DNA from: Shimia sp.
Lineage (GTDB): Bacteria > Pseudomonadota > Alphaproteobacteria > Rhodobacterales > Rhodobacteraceae
Assembly: GCA_024224295.1 (NCBI GenBank)
Contig: JAAENN010000346.1
Location: 1-46,382, forward strand
Length of the DNA: 46,382 nucleotides
Direction of reading: 5' to 3'
Shown here one piece after another: positions 38,445 to 46,382 of the stretch; positions within the stretch are counted from its first letter, which is position 1, and each line of letters begins with the position of its first letter. A model generated the notes under the pieces. That model worked only from the letters and a program-made list of their open reading frames with translations. It did not search any database and had not been told where the DNA came from. The translations under genes were made by a program, and so were the position numbers.

Positions 38445-38569
38445 CGTCTTAACACCGCCACTCTAACACCGCAACCTCACATCACAACTGTGTCAAACGC
38501 CTGAGCACATCTTTACTTGCAAGGGTGTCTCTGCCTACTACCAACGAACAACAGAAACATGGCAGGCAC

Positions 38570-39511
38570 ATGAAAGATCACGTAAATATCGGGAAATTCA
38601 ATGATCCTTACGTCACCGCAAAGGGTGATACCCGCGCCCATGTCGCGCTCACCGATCCGCAGACACTCTGGTTCAACACCGGCACGCTCTGCAATATCGA
38701 ATGTGAGAACTGCTATATTCTGTCCTCGCCCACCAACGACGCACTGGTCTATCTGACGGCTGATGAGATCTCCAACTACCTCGATCAACTGGACGCCCGC
38801 GATTGGAAGGTGCGCGAAATCGCCTTCACCGGCGGCGAACCTTTCATGAACCCTGAAATGAACCAGATGGCCCGCCGCTCGCTTGAGCGCGGCTACGACG
38901 TCCTTATCCTCACCAACGCCATGCAACCGATGCAGCGCAAACGCGTCCGCGCAGAGTTGTTGCAATTGGCGCAGGACTTTCCCGGCAAACTCACCCTACG
39001 CATTTCTGTAGATCACTGGTCTGCTGAATTGCACGACAAAGAGCGTGGCAAGGGCACTTTTGAACGCACCCTGGAGGGCATGCGCTGGTTGCGGGATAAC
39101 AACATCCAAATGACCGTCGCAGGCCGCACCATGTGGGATGAAACCGACAGCACGTCCCGGGATGGATACGCCAATCTTTATGCGAAAGAAGACTTTAAGA
39201 TCGACGCATCAAACCCAGGAGAAACAGTCCTTTTTCCAGAAATGAACGAACACGTGGAAGTACCGGAAATCACCACGGACTGTTGGGGCATCCTGAACAA
39301 ATCCCCCAACGATGTAATGTGCGCCAGCTCGCGCATGGTTGTAAAGCACAAGGGCTCCAAGTCACCCTCCGTGATTGCTTGTACTCTTCTACCCTACGAC
39401 CCGCAGTTCGACCTCGGCAACACCTTGGAAGAGGCCGAAAAACCGGTACAATTAAATCATCCACATTGCGCCAAATTCTGTGTCCTGGGCGGCGCTTCCT
39501 GCTCGGCTTAG
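38570..39511 (+). CDS. radical SAM enzyme with Cys-rich (SPASM-like) C-terminus, function unknown
   Basis: A 313-residue radical SAM protein. The SAM-binding 4Fe-4S cluster motif is CNIECENC (CX3CX2C, about C41/C45/C48), preceded by PQTLWFNTGTL. The GGEP motif follows in FTGGEPFMNPEM, then RISVDHW. The C-terminal 90 residues hold six further cysteines (DCWGI, VMCASS, IACTLL, HCAKFC, ASCSA), as in SPASM/twitch-like domains that bind auxiliary clusters. It therefore may modify a peptide or small molecule oxidatively. No precursor peptide or partner enzyme is seen nearby. The frame opens at a GTG at 38525, but the ATG at 38570 (MKDHVNIGKF) is more likely. It stands alone, divergent from zwf. Confidence 0.88.
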   Translation: MKDHVNIGKFNDPYVTAKGDTRAHVALTDPQTLWFNTGTLCNIECENCYILSSPTNDALVYLTADEISNYLDQLDARDWKVREIAFTGGEPFMNPEMNQMARRSLERGYDVLILTNAMQPMQRKRVRAELLQLAQDFPGKLTLRISVDHWSAELHDKERGKGTFERTLEGMRWLRDNNIQMTVAGRTMWDETDSTSRDGYANLYAKEDFKIDASNPGETVLFPEMNEHVEVPEITTDCWGILNKSPNDVMCASSRMVVKHKGSKSPSVIACTLLPYDPQFDLGNTLEEAEKPVQLNHPHCAKFCVLGGASCSA

Positions 39512-39518
39512 CCGCGAT

Positions 39519-40259
39519 TCAATTCAATTCCGGAGAGCGCCAGTATTTGGTACCCTCCAGACTTCCGTTCATCCGCCAGCGTTCCTTATCGAGAACAAAG
39601 ACAGACTGGCCCTGTGTAAACCGCACCTCATCTGTGCTCTTGTCACCCCCGACCTGCGCCCCTCCGCCAGCGGTGGCATCATAGCCGTTGATCACAAAAA
39701 GCTCGAAATCCGCCTGCGTTTCAAACAGGATGACAAACTGCGTGGCAAAGCCGCCAATGCCTAAACTCGCCCCCAGGCCGCCCGTGCCCATGTTCATATA
39801 GGTACGCGCGCCCGTGTCCTTAGCCACAGCCACGCCACGTCCATACCCGGTGGTCAGCGGGAAGATGGTCACCTTGCGACTGTCAAACGCTGCATAACCC
39901 GCACTCTTTTGATAAATTGCATCAGCTTGCGGATTCTGTGCAAGTAACACCGCCATAATTTCGTCCGACATCACGTCAAGCCGCGCCCTCGTTGCCTCCG
40001 CTGTCTCCTCATTGGACAGCAACTCATCAGTCGATGAAATCGCCTCCCCAACGCCCTTTGCTCCTCTCTCAACGGTACTCCCTATCGCTTTGGCACCTTT
40101 CCCAATGGCATCGCCCGTGGCTTCCACGCCCTGACCGATGACCTCTCCGGTGTTTTCTGCACCCTTTTTGACCTTGTCCCAGAACCCCTGCGCCACAGCG
40201 GGGCCCGCTAACCCGGCGACGACAACGCCAACCCCAAACGTTTTCCAGCTCTCCCGCAA
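39519..40259 (-). CDS. exported SYLF-domain (YSC84) lipid-binding protein
   Basis: A 246-residue protein with a signal peptide ending AGPAVAQ (about residue 23). A stretch of short Gly/Ala/Glu repeats (KKGAENTGEVIGQGVEATG and similar, about 30-75) is likely helical. The SYLF domain follows: IYQKSAGYAAFDSRKVTIFP, GYGRGVAVAKDTGARTYM, GLGASLGIGGFATQFVILFE. SYLF proteins bind phosphoinositide-like or other lipids; the bacterial role is uncertain. The start is TTG at 40259, decided by GGGAGG 5 bases upstream; the longer frame to 40304 would bury the signal peptide. It converges with the radical SAM gene. Confidence 0.85.
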   Translation of the reverse strand: MRESWKTFGVGVVVAGLAGPAVAQGFWDKVKKGAENTGEVIGQGVEATGDAIGKGAKAIGSTVERGAKGVGEAISSTDELLSNEETAEATRARLDVMSDEIMAVLLAQNPQADAIYQKSAGYAAFDSRKVTIFPLTTGYGRGVAVAKDTGARTYMNMGTGGLGASLGIGGFATQFVILFETQADFELFVINGYDATAGGGAQVGGDKSTDEVRFTQGQSVFVLDKERWRMNGSLEGTKYWRSPELN

Positions 40260-40508
40260 TTTCGCCTCCCAGCGCACGCAACTTCCTTGACAAGAGTAAA
40301 CCACAAACCAGCGCTAAGTCGCAGCCTTTTCGAACCCACGGGGAAACCTCTGCCACTAACCGTATTTTTTCTCAGAAAGATCAGCACACTGCCCAAAGTA
40401 AGCACGAAAAATCTCACATCCGTCACACCGCCATTGCACCCTATATGATGCCTCTGATATAAGCGTACCAACAACATATGGACCGCCAATTAGAAGCGAG
40501 ACTGGGAC
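40260..40508. other. 249-base divergent promoter region, SYLF gene / gyrA
   Basis: No gene seen. It separates divergent SYLF and gyrA genes and should contain both promoters. I find no convincing palindrome or terminator in it. Confidence 0.45.
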
Positions 40509-43244
40509 TTGAGCGATACGCCGGAAACCCCTGAGAACGAAGAAGAAATAACGCACGAGCGGATGATCCACGACGGTCCTTCTGTGACTATCGAGGAGGA
40601 GATGCGCGCCAGCTATCTCGACTACGCCATGAGCGTAATCGTGAGCCGCGCCATTCCCGACCTGCGCGACGGCCTCAAACCGGTACATCGCCGCATTCTC
40701 TACGCCATGCATGAAACCGGCAATAGCCATGAAAAGGCATATCGAAAATCGGCGCGTCCAGTCGGAGATGTGATGGGTAAGTATCACCCCCATGGCGACT
40801 CTGCGATCTATGACGCCTTGGTGCGGATGGCACAGGACTTCTCCATGTCCCTGCCGCTTCTAGACGGCCAGGGTAACTTCGGCTCCATGGACGGCGATAA
40901 CCCGGCAGCCATGCGCTACACCGAAGTGCGCATGGACAAGCCTGCCGCTGCTTTGCTGGCAGACATCGACAAAGACACTGTCGACTTTCAGGACAACTAC
41001 GATGGTAAAGATCAGGAGCCAACCGTGCTCCCTGCTCGCTTTCCAAACATGCTGGTCAACGGCGCCGGTGGTATTGCGGTGGGGATGGCGACCAACATTC
41101 CTCCGCACAACCTGGGCGAAGTCATTGACGCCACTCTGGCGCTGATCGACGATCCAGACCTCACCTCAGAACAGTTGATCGACTACGTGCCTGGCCCGGA
41201 TTTCCCAACCGGCGGTATTTTGTTAGGGCGTTCTGGCGCCCGCAAAGCCTACCTCGAAGGCCGTGGCAGCGTGGTCATCCGCTCTAAAACCCGCGTCGAA
41301 GAGATCCGCAAGGATCGCTATGCTATTGTCCTCGATGAGATTCCTTATCAGGTGAACAAGGCCGCCATGATCGAAAAGATCGCCGAGGCGGCCCGAGACA
41401 AACGCATCGAAGGAATCGCCCACGTTCAAGATGAATCCGACCGCGACGGTGTTCGCGTTGTTGTGGAGCTTAAGCGCGACGCCACCGCCGAGGTGGTGCT
41501 GAACCAACTGTTCCGCTTTACGCCAATGCAAACCCACTTTGGCTGCAACATGCTGGCCCTGAATGGCGGCCGTCCGGAGCAACTTACTCTGCGCCGCTTT
41601 CTGACCTCCTTCATTGACTTCCGCGAAGAGGTGGTGGCTCGCCGAACGGCGTACTTGCTGCGCAAAGCACGTGAGCGCAGCCACATCCTTTGCGGTTTGG
41701 CTGTGGCTGTAACCAACGTGGACGAAGTGGTTGCCACCATCCGTGCCTCCGCTGATGGTGCTGAAGCGCGTGAAAAGTTGATGACCCGCCGCTGGCCGGC
41801 AGAAAGCATTGCCGCTTACATCCGCCTGATCGACGACCCAACCCATACCATGAATGACGACGGGACCTATAACCTGTCCGAAACTCAGGCCCGTGCGATC
41901 CTCGAATTGCGTCTACAACGCCTGACACAAATTGGTGTGAAAGAAGTCACCGACGAACTTGAAGAACTGGCCTCTAAGATCAAGGAATACCTTGAAATTC
42001 TCGGCTCTCGAGAACGCATCATGGGCATCATTGGCGACGAGCTTCGTGAAGTGCGTGAGAACTTCGCTGTGGACCGTCGTACCGAGATTGTCGACTGGTC
42101 CGGTGACATGGACGACGAAGATCTGATCGAGCGGGAGGACATGGTGGTGACCGTGACCTCCGGTGGCTACATCAAACGCACACCGCTGGCCGATTTCCGC
42201 GCTCAAAAGCGCGGCGGCAAAGGCATTTCGGGCATGCAGACCAAAGAAGAGGACGTGGTCACCACTCTCTTTGTGGCCAACACCCACACGCAGCTCTTGT
42301 TCTTTACTACCGACGGTATGGCTTACAAACTCAAGACCTGGCGCCTGCCCTTGGGGGGGCGCACCGCCAAAGGCAAGGCAATTGTGAACATCCTGCCCAT
42401 TCCAAATGGGGTGTCGATTGCTGCGATCATGCCGGTAGACCGCCCAGAGGACGAGTGGGACGATTTGCAAATCATGTTCGCAACATCTGCTGGCTCCGTG
42501 CGTCGCAACCGCTTGTCAGATTTCACCAATGTGAAGTCCAACGGCAAAATTGCTATGAAATTTGAGGATGACAACGCGGGCACTAAGCTGATCAACGCGC
42601 GCATCTGCACCGAAGAGGACGATGTGATGCTGGTGACCAACTCTGGTCGCGCGATCCGCTTCCCAACCACCGAAGTCCGCGTGTTCAACTCGCGCTCTTC
42701 AGTTGGTGTGCGCGGTATTCGCCTCAACGGCGACGACGAAGTCGTCTCAATGTCCGTGATACGTCACTTCCGCGCCGAAAGCGAAGAACGTGCAGCCTAC
42801 CTGAAAATGCGTCGCGCAGTCGCTGGCTTGTCTGACGAGGGAGGCGACGAAGAAGAAGCGCCCGCAGGCGAGCTATCCCAGGAGCGTTACGCTGAAATGT
42901 CCGCTGCCGAAAACCTGATCCTCACCATTACGTCTGGTGGTGCTGGCAAACTTAGCTCCAGCCACGACTACCCTGTTCGCGGTCGTGGCGGCCAAGGTGT
43001 GGCTGCGATGGACAAGGCCATGCGTGGCGGTGCGTTGGTAGCCTCTTTCCCGGTGGAATTGGGCGATCAGATCATGCTGGCGACCTCCAAAGGCCAATCT
43101 ATCCGTGTGCCGGTCGATGGCATTTCTTTCCGCTCCCGCTCTGCTGGTGGCGTGAAGGTCTTCAATACCGGCAAAGGTGAAGAAGTGGTTTCTGTGGCCT
43201 GGATTGCCGAGCAAGATGACGAAGAGCCCGGCACCGAGGAATAG
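40509..43244 (+). CDS. gyrA: DNA gyrase subunit A
   Basis: ATP-dependent type II topoisomerase subunit that cuts and rejoins DNA to add negative supercoils. The 911-residue product has the N-terminal [25 protein letters not shown], the quinolone-determining region [20 protein letters not shown] with Ser98 and Asp102 (equivalents of E. coli S83 and D87, both wild type), the catalytic tyrosine at about Y137 in [10 protein letters not shown], and a C-terminal six-bladed domain with the GyrA box QKRGGKG. An acidic insert ([13 protein letters not shown]) lies late in the C-terminal domain. The apparent start is TTG at 40509 with no strong Shine-Dalgarno sequence. The stop is TAG and a hairpin follows. 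Confidence 0.97.
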   Translation: MSDTPETPENEEEITHERMIHDGPSVTIEEEMRASYLDYAMSVIVSRAIPDLRDGLKPVHRRILYAMHETGNSHEKAYRKSARPVGDVMGKYHPHGDSAIYDALVRMAQDFSMSLPLLDGQGNFGSMDGDNPAAMRYTEVRMDKPAAALLADIDKDTVDFQDNYDGKDQEPTVLPARFPNMLVNGAGGIAVGMATNIPPHNLGEVIDATLALIDDPDLTSEQLIDYVPGPDFPTGGILLGRSGARKAYLEGRGSVVIRSKTRVEEIRKDRYAIVLDEIPYQVNKAAMIEKIAEAARDKRIEGIAHVQDESDRDGVRVVVELKRDATAEVVLNQLFRFTPMQTHFGCNMLALNGGRPEQLTLRRFLTSFIDFREEVVARRTAYLLRKARERSHILCGLAVAVTNVDEVVATIRASADGAEAREKLMTRRWPAESIAAYIRLIDDPTHTMNDDGTYNLSETQARAILELRLQRLTQIGVKEVTDELEELASKIKEYLEILGSRERIMGIIGDELREVRENFAVDRRTEIVDWSGDMDDEDLIEREDMVVTVTSGGYIKRTPLADFRAQKRGGKGISGMQTKEEDVVTTLFVANTHTQLLFFTTDGMAYKLKTWRLPLGGRTAKGKAIVNILPIPNGVSIAAIMPVDRPEDEWDDLQIMFATSAGSVRRNRLSDFTNVKSNGKIAMKFEDDNAGTKLINARICTEEDDVMLVTNSGRAIRFPTTEVRVFNSRSSVGVRGIRLNGDDEVVSMSVIRHFRAESEERAAYLKMRRAVAGLSDEGGDEEEAPAGELSQERYAEMSAAENLILTITSGGAGKLSSSHDYPVRGRGGQGVAAMDKAMRGGALVASFPVELGDQIMLATSKGQSIRVPVDGISFRSRSAGGVKVFNTGKGEEVVSVAWIAEQDDEEPGTEE

Positions 43245-43274
43245 TCTTCCTCTCACGGTCCGCAAAAAAAGTCT

Positions 43275-43306
43275 CGGCCTCGCGCAATTGCGTGAGGCCG
43301 TTTCTG
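43275..43306 (+). terminator. terminator of gyrA
   Basis: CGGCCTC ... GAGGCCG (43275-43281 with 43294-43300) encloses CGC-AATT-GCG-type inner pairing, followed by TTTCTG. The hairpin begins 30 bases after the gyrA stop. Confidence 0.75.
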
Positions 43307-43385
43307 TTGTGATGCCCAAGTTAATGTTGCCTGACAACAATTTGTGTGACCTTCTTGAACCAACGAAACTCACAACGGCGTTCTA

Positions 43386-44957
43386 ATGACTAAGCCACTT
43401 CCTGCCCGCGCACTTTCTTTGGGCTCCGCACTCTGCCTCGTTTCCTCCGGCGCAATTGCGGCTACACTTACGCTCAACACCAATGAACTGTTGTTCGACA
43501 TCAACGCCGAATACGGAGGAGCTATTCAAGCTCAGAATCTTACCGGAAAGTACGCCAATTGCGCGGTACTGTATGAAGGCCCCGTCCAGCGTGGAGACTT
43601 GCAAAAATTCCACGCTTTGTACGGCTATGACGGCGAATATTTCAGTAACAGCCTGCCTGATGGCGCAACACTCTGCCTCAACAGTCCCGGCGGTAATCTC
43701 TATGAGTCCCTTGTTATCGTAGATTTCCTGCGCGAGGTTTTTGCCGACCTGCAAACCTATGTTGCCGACGGCGACCTCTGTGCTTCCGCCTGTTCCAACC
43801 TGTTTCTGGCTGGCGCTGACACATTTGAAGGGGAAAGCTACGAAACCATCGCTATGCGTGCCATTTCACCTACGGCGCGTCTCGGCGTGCACGCCCCTAG
43901 GATCGTTTTGCCAAACGATGGCGAGGCATATGACGCTGAGGAAGTCGCAGCAGTCTATGACGAAGCCATCAGGGATTCTTCACACCTGTTTGCATTTACA
44001 CAAAAGGTAGATGACGAAAACACTCCTTACCTGACCCCATATCTCTATGCGCGCAGTATCGAAACGCCGCCACATGACATGTATTTTGTTGACACCGTTG
44101 GGGACGCTATCTTTGCGAATGTCGCGGTTACGGGCATCACTTATAATGTAGACCTCCGCAGCAGTCTGATCGACACCATATGTGACAATGTCTTCCTATT
44201 GGATGACGGCGCTTTCAGCTGGGCTTTCGCACCGACGTGGAAACCCCATCCATTGGCTTCAATTGCTGACCTATACGCAGAGTTTTCTTAGATTCTTGCC
44301 CTCGAAGCCCACGAAAACCAATCCGAAGACAGCCCAGTCTACACCTCCTCGCTACATTTGGAGCAAAGAAACGGCGCGATCTACGGTTTCCGACGCGGCT
44401 ATCGTACCTCAGGTCCCTACGGTGCGGAAGATTGTGTGGTGCGCCTGCCCACCTCAGCCCCGGTTGGTGCAACTGAGAACTTTGGCAGTGTAAAAACCGC
44501 ATGGGATATGCGTGGTTCCGACTTGATTGAAGTCCGGATCGGCTATCAACACCCACGTGGCAACTATTCTAATCCGGAGGAGGCCTACCTATCCTCTACC
44601 TACGCCTATTGGAATGTCTTGAGACAAGACAGCGAAAACCAACTGCACACATACCCGGCCCTTATGCTGTTTGCATTGGGGCGCCCGCTCAGTGATTTGC
44701 CTCGGATCTCAGAACTGCACGACGCACCAGAGGATGCGGCAATGACCAACGACGCGGACTCTGACATCCTGACCTGCGATGATCTCTGGTATATGAGAAA
44801 TCGGATTTTTCATAAAAACGGCTACTGCTTTGGATCTGAGCGCGGGATCTCAACATTTGGCAATGATGGATGTAACACAAAATCACCAAGCCTTTCGGAT
44901 TCGGACACAACTATCTTAAATGCGGTAAAGCAGAGCGAGAAGGATCTAGGTTGCTAG
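43386..44957 (+). pseudogene. exported ClpP-like / YARHG-domain protein interrupted by one in-frame TAG
   Basis: One frame of 523 codons is cut by TAG at 44289-44291 (codon 302). First part, 301 residues: signal peptide ending GAIAA, then a ClpP/crotonase-like fold of the COG3904 type with LCLNSPGGNLYESL, the catalytic-type serine in DLCASACSNLFLAGA and the histidine in ARLGVHAPR. The second part continues in the same frame (LALEAHENQ onward) and ends in a YARHG-like domain, CDDLWYMRNRIFHKNGYCFG to NDGC and a terminal GC. Such two-part proteins with a C-terminal YARHG-like unit look normal in this clade, so the TAG splits one gene. As written, a secreted 301-residue protein would be made. Substrate unknown. 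Confidence 0.75.
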
Positions 44958-45012
44958 ATCTCTGGCCTTTTCCTTGTAGGGGTTCACAGTCCCTTCCCCC
45001 AAAAAAACGCCG

Positions 45013-45041
45013 AAAAAAGGACGCCAAGGCGCCCCTTTTTT
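45013..45041. terminator. bidirectional terminator between YARHG gene and carboxypeptidase
   Basis: AAAAAAGG-A-CGC, loop CAAG, GCG-C-CCCTTTTTT: a hairpin flanked by A6 and T6, lying between two convergent genes and able to end both transcripts. Confidence 0.8.
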
Positions 45042-45058
45042 CTGATTTTCGCAAACTC

Positions 45059-46382
45059 TTACAGCTTGTAGATGTCGCCAAACTTGGCTTCCAGATAGTC
45101 CAGCAACGGCGCTCCGCTTGGGGCTTTGCCGGTCGCATGCACAATTGTATCGGCCGGTTTGCGTAATCCGCCATGCTGCTGCAGGTTCTCGCGCAACCAA
45201 CTCGTTGCCGCAGAAGTGTCGCCTGTCGCCAATTGCGTATCTAGGTTTGGCACCGCCGCCCGCATAGCTTCGTTCAAGCACCCAGCATATACATTGCCCA
45301 GGGAATAGGTCGGGAAATAACCAAACAACCCTACCGACCAATGCACATCCTGCAAAACGCCGTTAGATGGCTTATCAACCGCGTACCCAAAGTCGGACTT
45401 GAACCGGTCATTCCATGCTGCTTCCAGGTCTCCAACTGCCAGATCATCCAGCATCAAAGCGCGCTCCAGATCGAAGCGCAGCATGACGTGCAGATTATAT
45501 TGCACCTCATCCGCCTCGGTCCGGATATAGCCGTCGTTCACTCGGTTCACCGTGCCGTAAAACGCCTCAGCATCCGCGATGCCAAAATCCCCAAACTCGG
45601 CCTTCATCTGCTCATAGAGCCAGCTTGTGTAGGCTCGTCCGCGCCCCATTTGGTTCTCGTAAATCCGGCTCTGGCTTTCATGCACGCCCATCGACACGCC
45701 ACGCCCAAGCGGCGTCAAAAGATACGCGTCATCAATGCCTTGCTCATAGGCCGCGTGTCCGACTTCGTGAATGGTGGAGTAGAAACAGTTGAACGGATCG
45801 CTCTCGCTGGTGCGCGTGGTGATGCGCACATCTTTGCCCGATCCAGAGCAGAACGGGTGTGTGACACAATCAATGCGTCCATGATCAAAGTCATACCCAA
45901 AACTTGCCGCCAGCTTGGCTGTCAGCGCCATCTGCTTGTCAGATGCAAACTGCCCTGTGAGTTTCTGTGGTGCCTCTGCTGCCAAAACGGCCGCCCTCAA
46001 CGCCACCAAACGAGGCCGCATCGCGTCAAACATCGCCGCGATCTCTGCCGCGGTCATCTCTGGTTCATAATCATCCACCATGGCGTCATAGACATCGCCA
46101 CCAGCAGCCAGCGCCTGACCTTCCTGCCGCTTAAGGTTTACCACCTCTTCGAGAGTTGGCAAAAACCCGGCCACATCTTCGTCAGATCGCGCCTGCGCCC
46201 AGATGCCTTGCGCCCGGCTGGTTACCTTAGCAATTTCCGCAGCCAAATCCGCTGGTACCTTTGAAGTCCGCTCAAACGACTTGCGAATATGGCGCACCTG
46301 CGCACGGCCCACCTCATCAAGCTGCGCCTCGTCAATCGCAGCCAACCACTCACCCACCTTGGGATCAATGCGACGCGCATGC
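45059..46382 (-). CDS. M32-family metallocarboxypeptidase (partial, runs off right edge)
   Basis: Zinc carboxypeptidase of the Taq/Pfu CP1 type that releases C-terminal residues (not proline). The visible 441 codons cover most of the usual 490-500. The zinc motif is TIHEVGHAAYEQGI (HExxH), followed by RGVSMGVHESQSRIYENQMGRG, which holds the third ligand glutamate, and the C-terminal ending LEAKFGDIYKL. The frame stays open to the last base of the window (HARRIDPKVGEWLAAID at the edge matches the family interior). The true start therefore lies outside; a GTG at 46357 is not the start. Cytosolic. Convergent with the YARHG gene. Confidence 0.93.
   Translation of the reverse strand, partial: HARRIDPKVGEWLAAIDEAQLDEVGRAQVRHIRKSFERTSKVPADLAAEIAKVTSRAQGIWAQARSDEDVAGFLPTLEEVVNLKRQEGQALAAGGDVYDAMVDDYEPEMTAAEIAAMFDAMRPRLVALRAAVLAAEAPQKLTGQFASDKQMALTAKLAASFGYDFDHGRIDCVTHPFCSGSGKDVRITTRTSESDPFNCFYSTIHEVGHAAYEQGIDDAYLLTPLGRGVSMGVHESQSRIYENQMGRGRAYTSWLYEQMKAEFGDFGIADAEAFYGTVNRVNDGYIRTEADEVQYNLHVMLRFDLERALMLDDLAVGDLEAAWNDRFKSDFGYAVDKPSNGVLQDVHWSVGLFGYFPTYSLGNVYAGCLNEAMRAAVPNLDTQLATGDTSAATSWLRENLQQHGGLRKPADTIVHATGKAPSGAPLLDYLEAKFGDIYKL

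Noticed and set aside
40801..40830. Quinolone-resistance change in gyrA
   Set aside because: The determining residues are Ser98 and Asp102 equivalents of S83/D87, the sensitive form.
45341..46264. 307-codon plus-strand frame antisense to the carboxypeptidase
   Set aside because: The other strand carries HExxH and other M32 motifs; this frame has none.

Overview
The window looks like core chromosome of a marine alphaproteobacterium of the Roseobacter clade (Rhodobacteraceae). The evidence is the arrangement of the suf operon behind an IscR without the usual cysteines, an Irr-type iron box, a CckA hybrid kinase, a GTTC-N7-GTTC SOS box before recA, a eukaryote-like isocitrate dehydrogenase, a zwf-pgl-pgi (Entner-Doudoroff) operon and an ASKHA/RamA-like corrinoid activator. 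I cannot assign a genus. I see no insertion sequence, phage, integrase or CRISPR array, and no gene-free stretch longer than 300 bases. Positions 1-169 at the left edge hold nothing I can call.

Layout. 170-246: tRNA-Arg(CCG). 301-7958 (minus): iron-sulfur cluster operon reading iscR, NifS/IscS-like desulfurase, sufB, a small membrane protein, sufC, sufD, two YIP1-like membrane proteins, sufS. Most junctions are overlapping stop/start codons. Its leader carries an Irr-box-like palindrome and a hairpin. 8120-9596 (plus): overlapping trio of alpha/beta hydrolase, small protein and HD phosphohydrolase. 9598-11974 (minus): secreted phospholipase A2-like protein and a membrane-anchored glycerophosphodiesterase. 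12194-17585 (plus): icd, YitT-like protein, SMR transporter, typA/bipA and a prokaryotic pentameric ligand-gated ion channel. 17590-24033 (minus): class II glutamine amidotransferase, two small genes, alaS, a MOSC protein and recA. 24229-24828 (plus): sulfotransferase. 24825-28373 (minus): cckA and rsmB. 28654-30582 (plus): chemoreceptor. 30676-32124 (minus): guaB. 32398-34443 (plus): ASKHA activator, then tRNA-Gly(CCC). 34656-38386 (minus): pgi, pgl, zwf. 38570-39511 (plus): orphan radical SAM enzyme. 39519-40259 (minus): SYLF/YSC84 lipid-binding protein. 40509-43244 (plus): gyrA. 43386-44957 (plus): a secreted ClpP-like/YARHG gene broken by a stop. 45059-46382 (minus): M32 carboxypeptidase, cut by the right edge.

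How the genes work together. The suf block is a self-contained Fe-S assembly factory (two sulfur donors, SufBCD scaffold, sensor-regulator, three small membrane proteins). The zwf-pgl-pgi block feeds glucose-6-phosphate into the Entner-Doudoroff pathway and has a LacI-type palindrome just upstream. The rest is mostly housekeeping.

Most unusual points. recA has a single in-frame TAG replacing the lysine of the conserved TRVKVVKNK segment, with intact coding sequence on both sides. A second gene at the other end of the window also has an in-frame TAG between two well-formed domains. TAG terminates several normal genes here (sufS, gyrA, the chemoreceptor, the ASKHA gene, rsmB), so code reassignment is unlikely. 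The ambers are real nonsense mutations, sequence errors or suppressed codons. Other points of interest are the ligand-gated ion channel, the Cys-rich radical SAM enzyme, the membrane proteins embedded in the suf operon and the probable Irr site.
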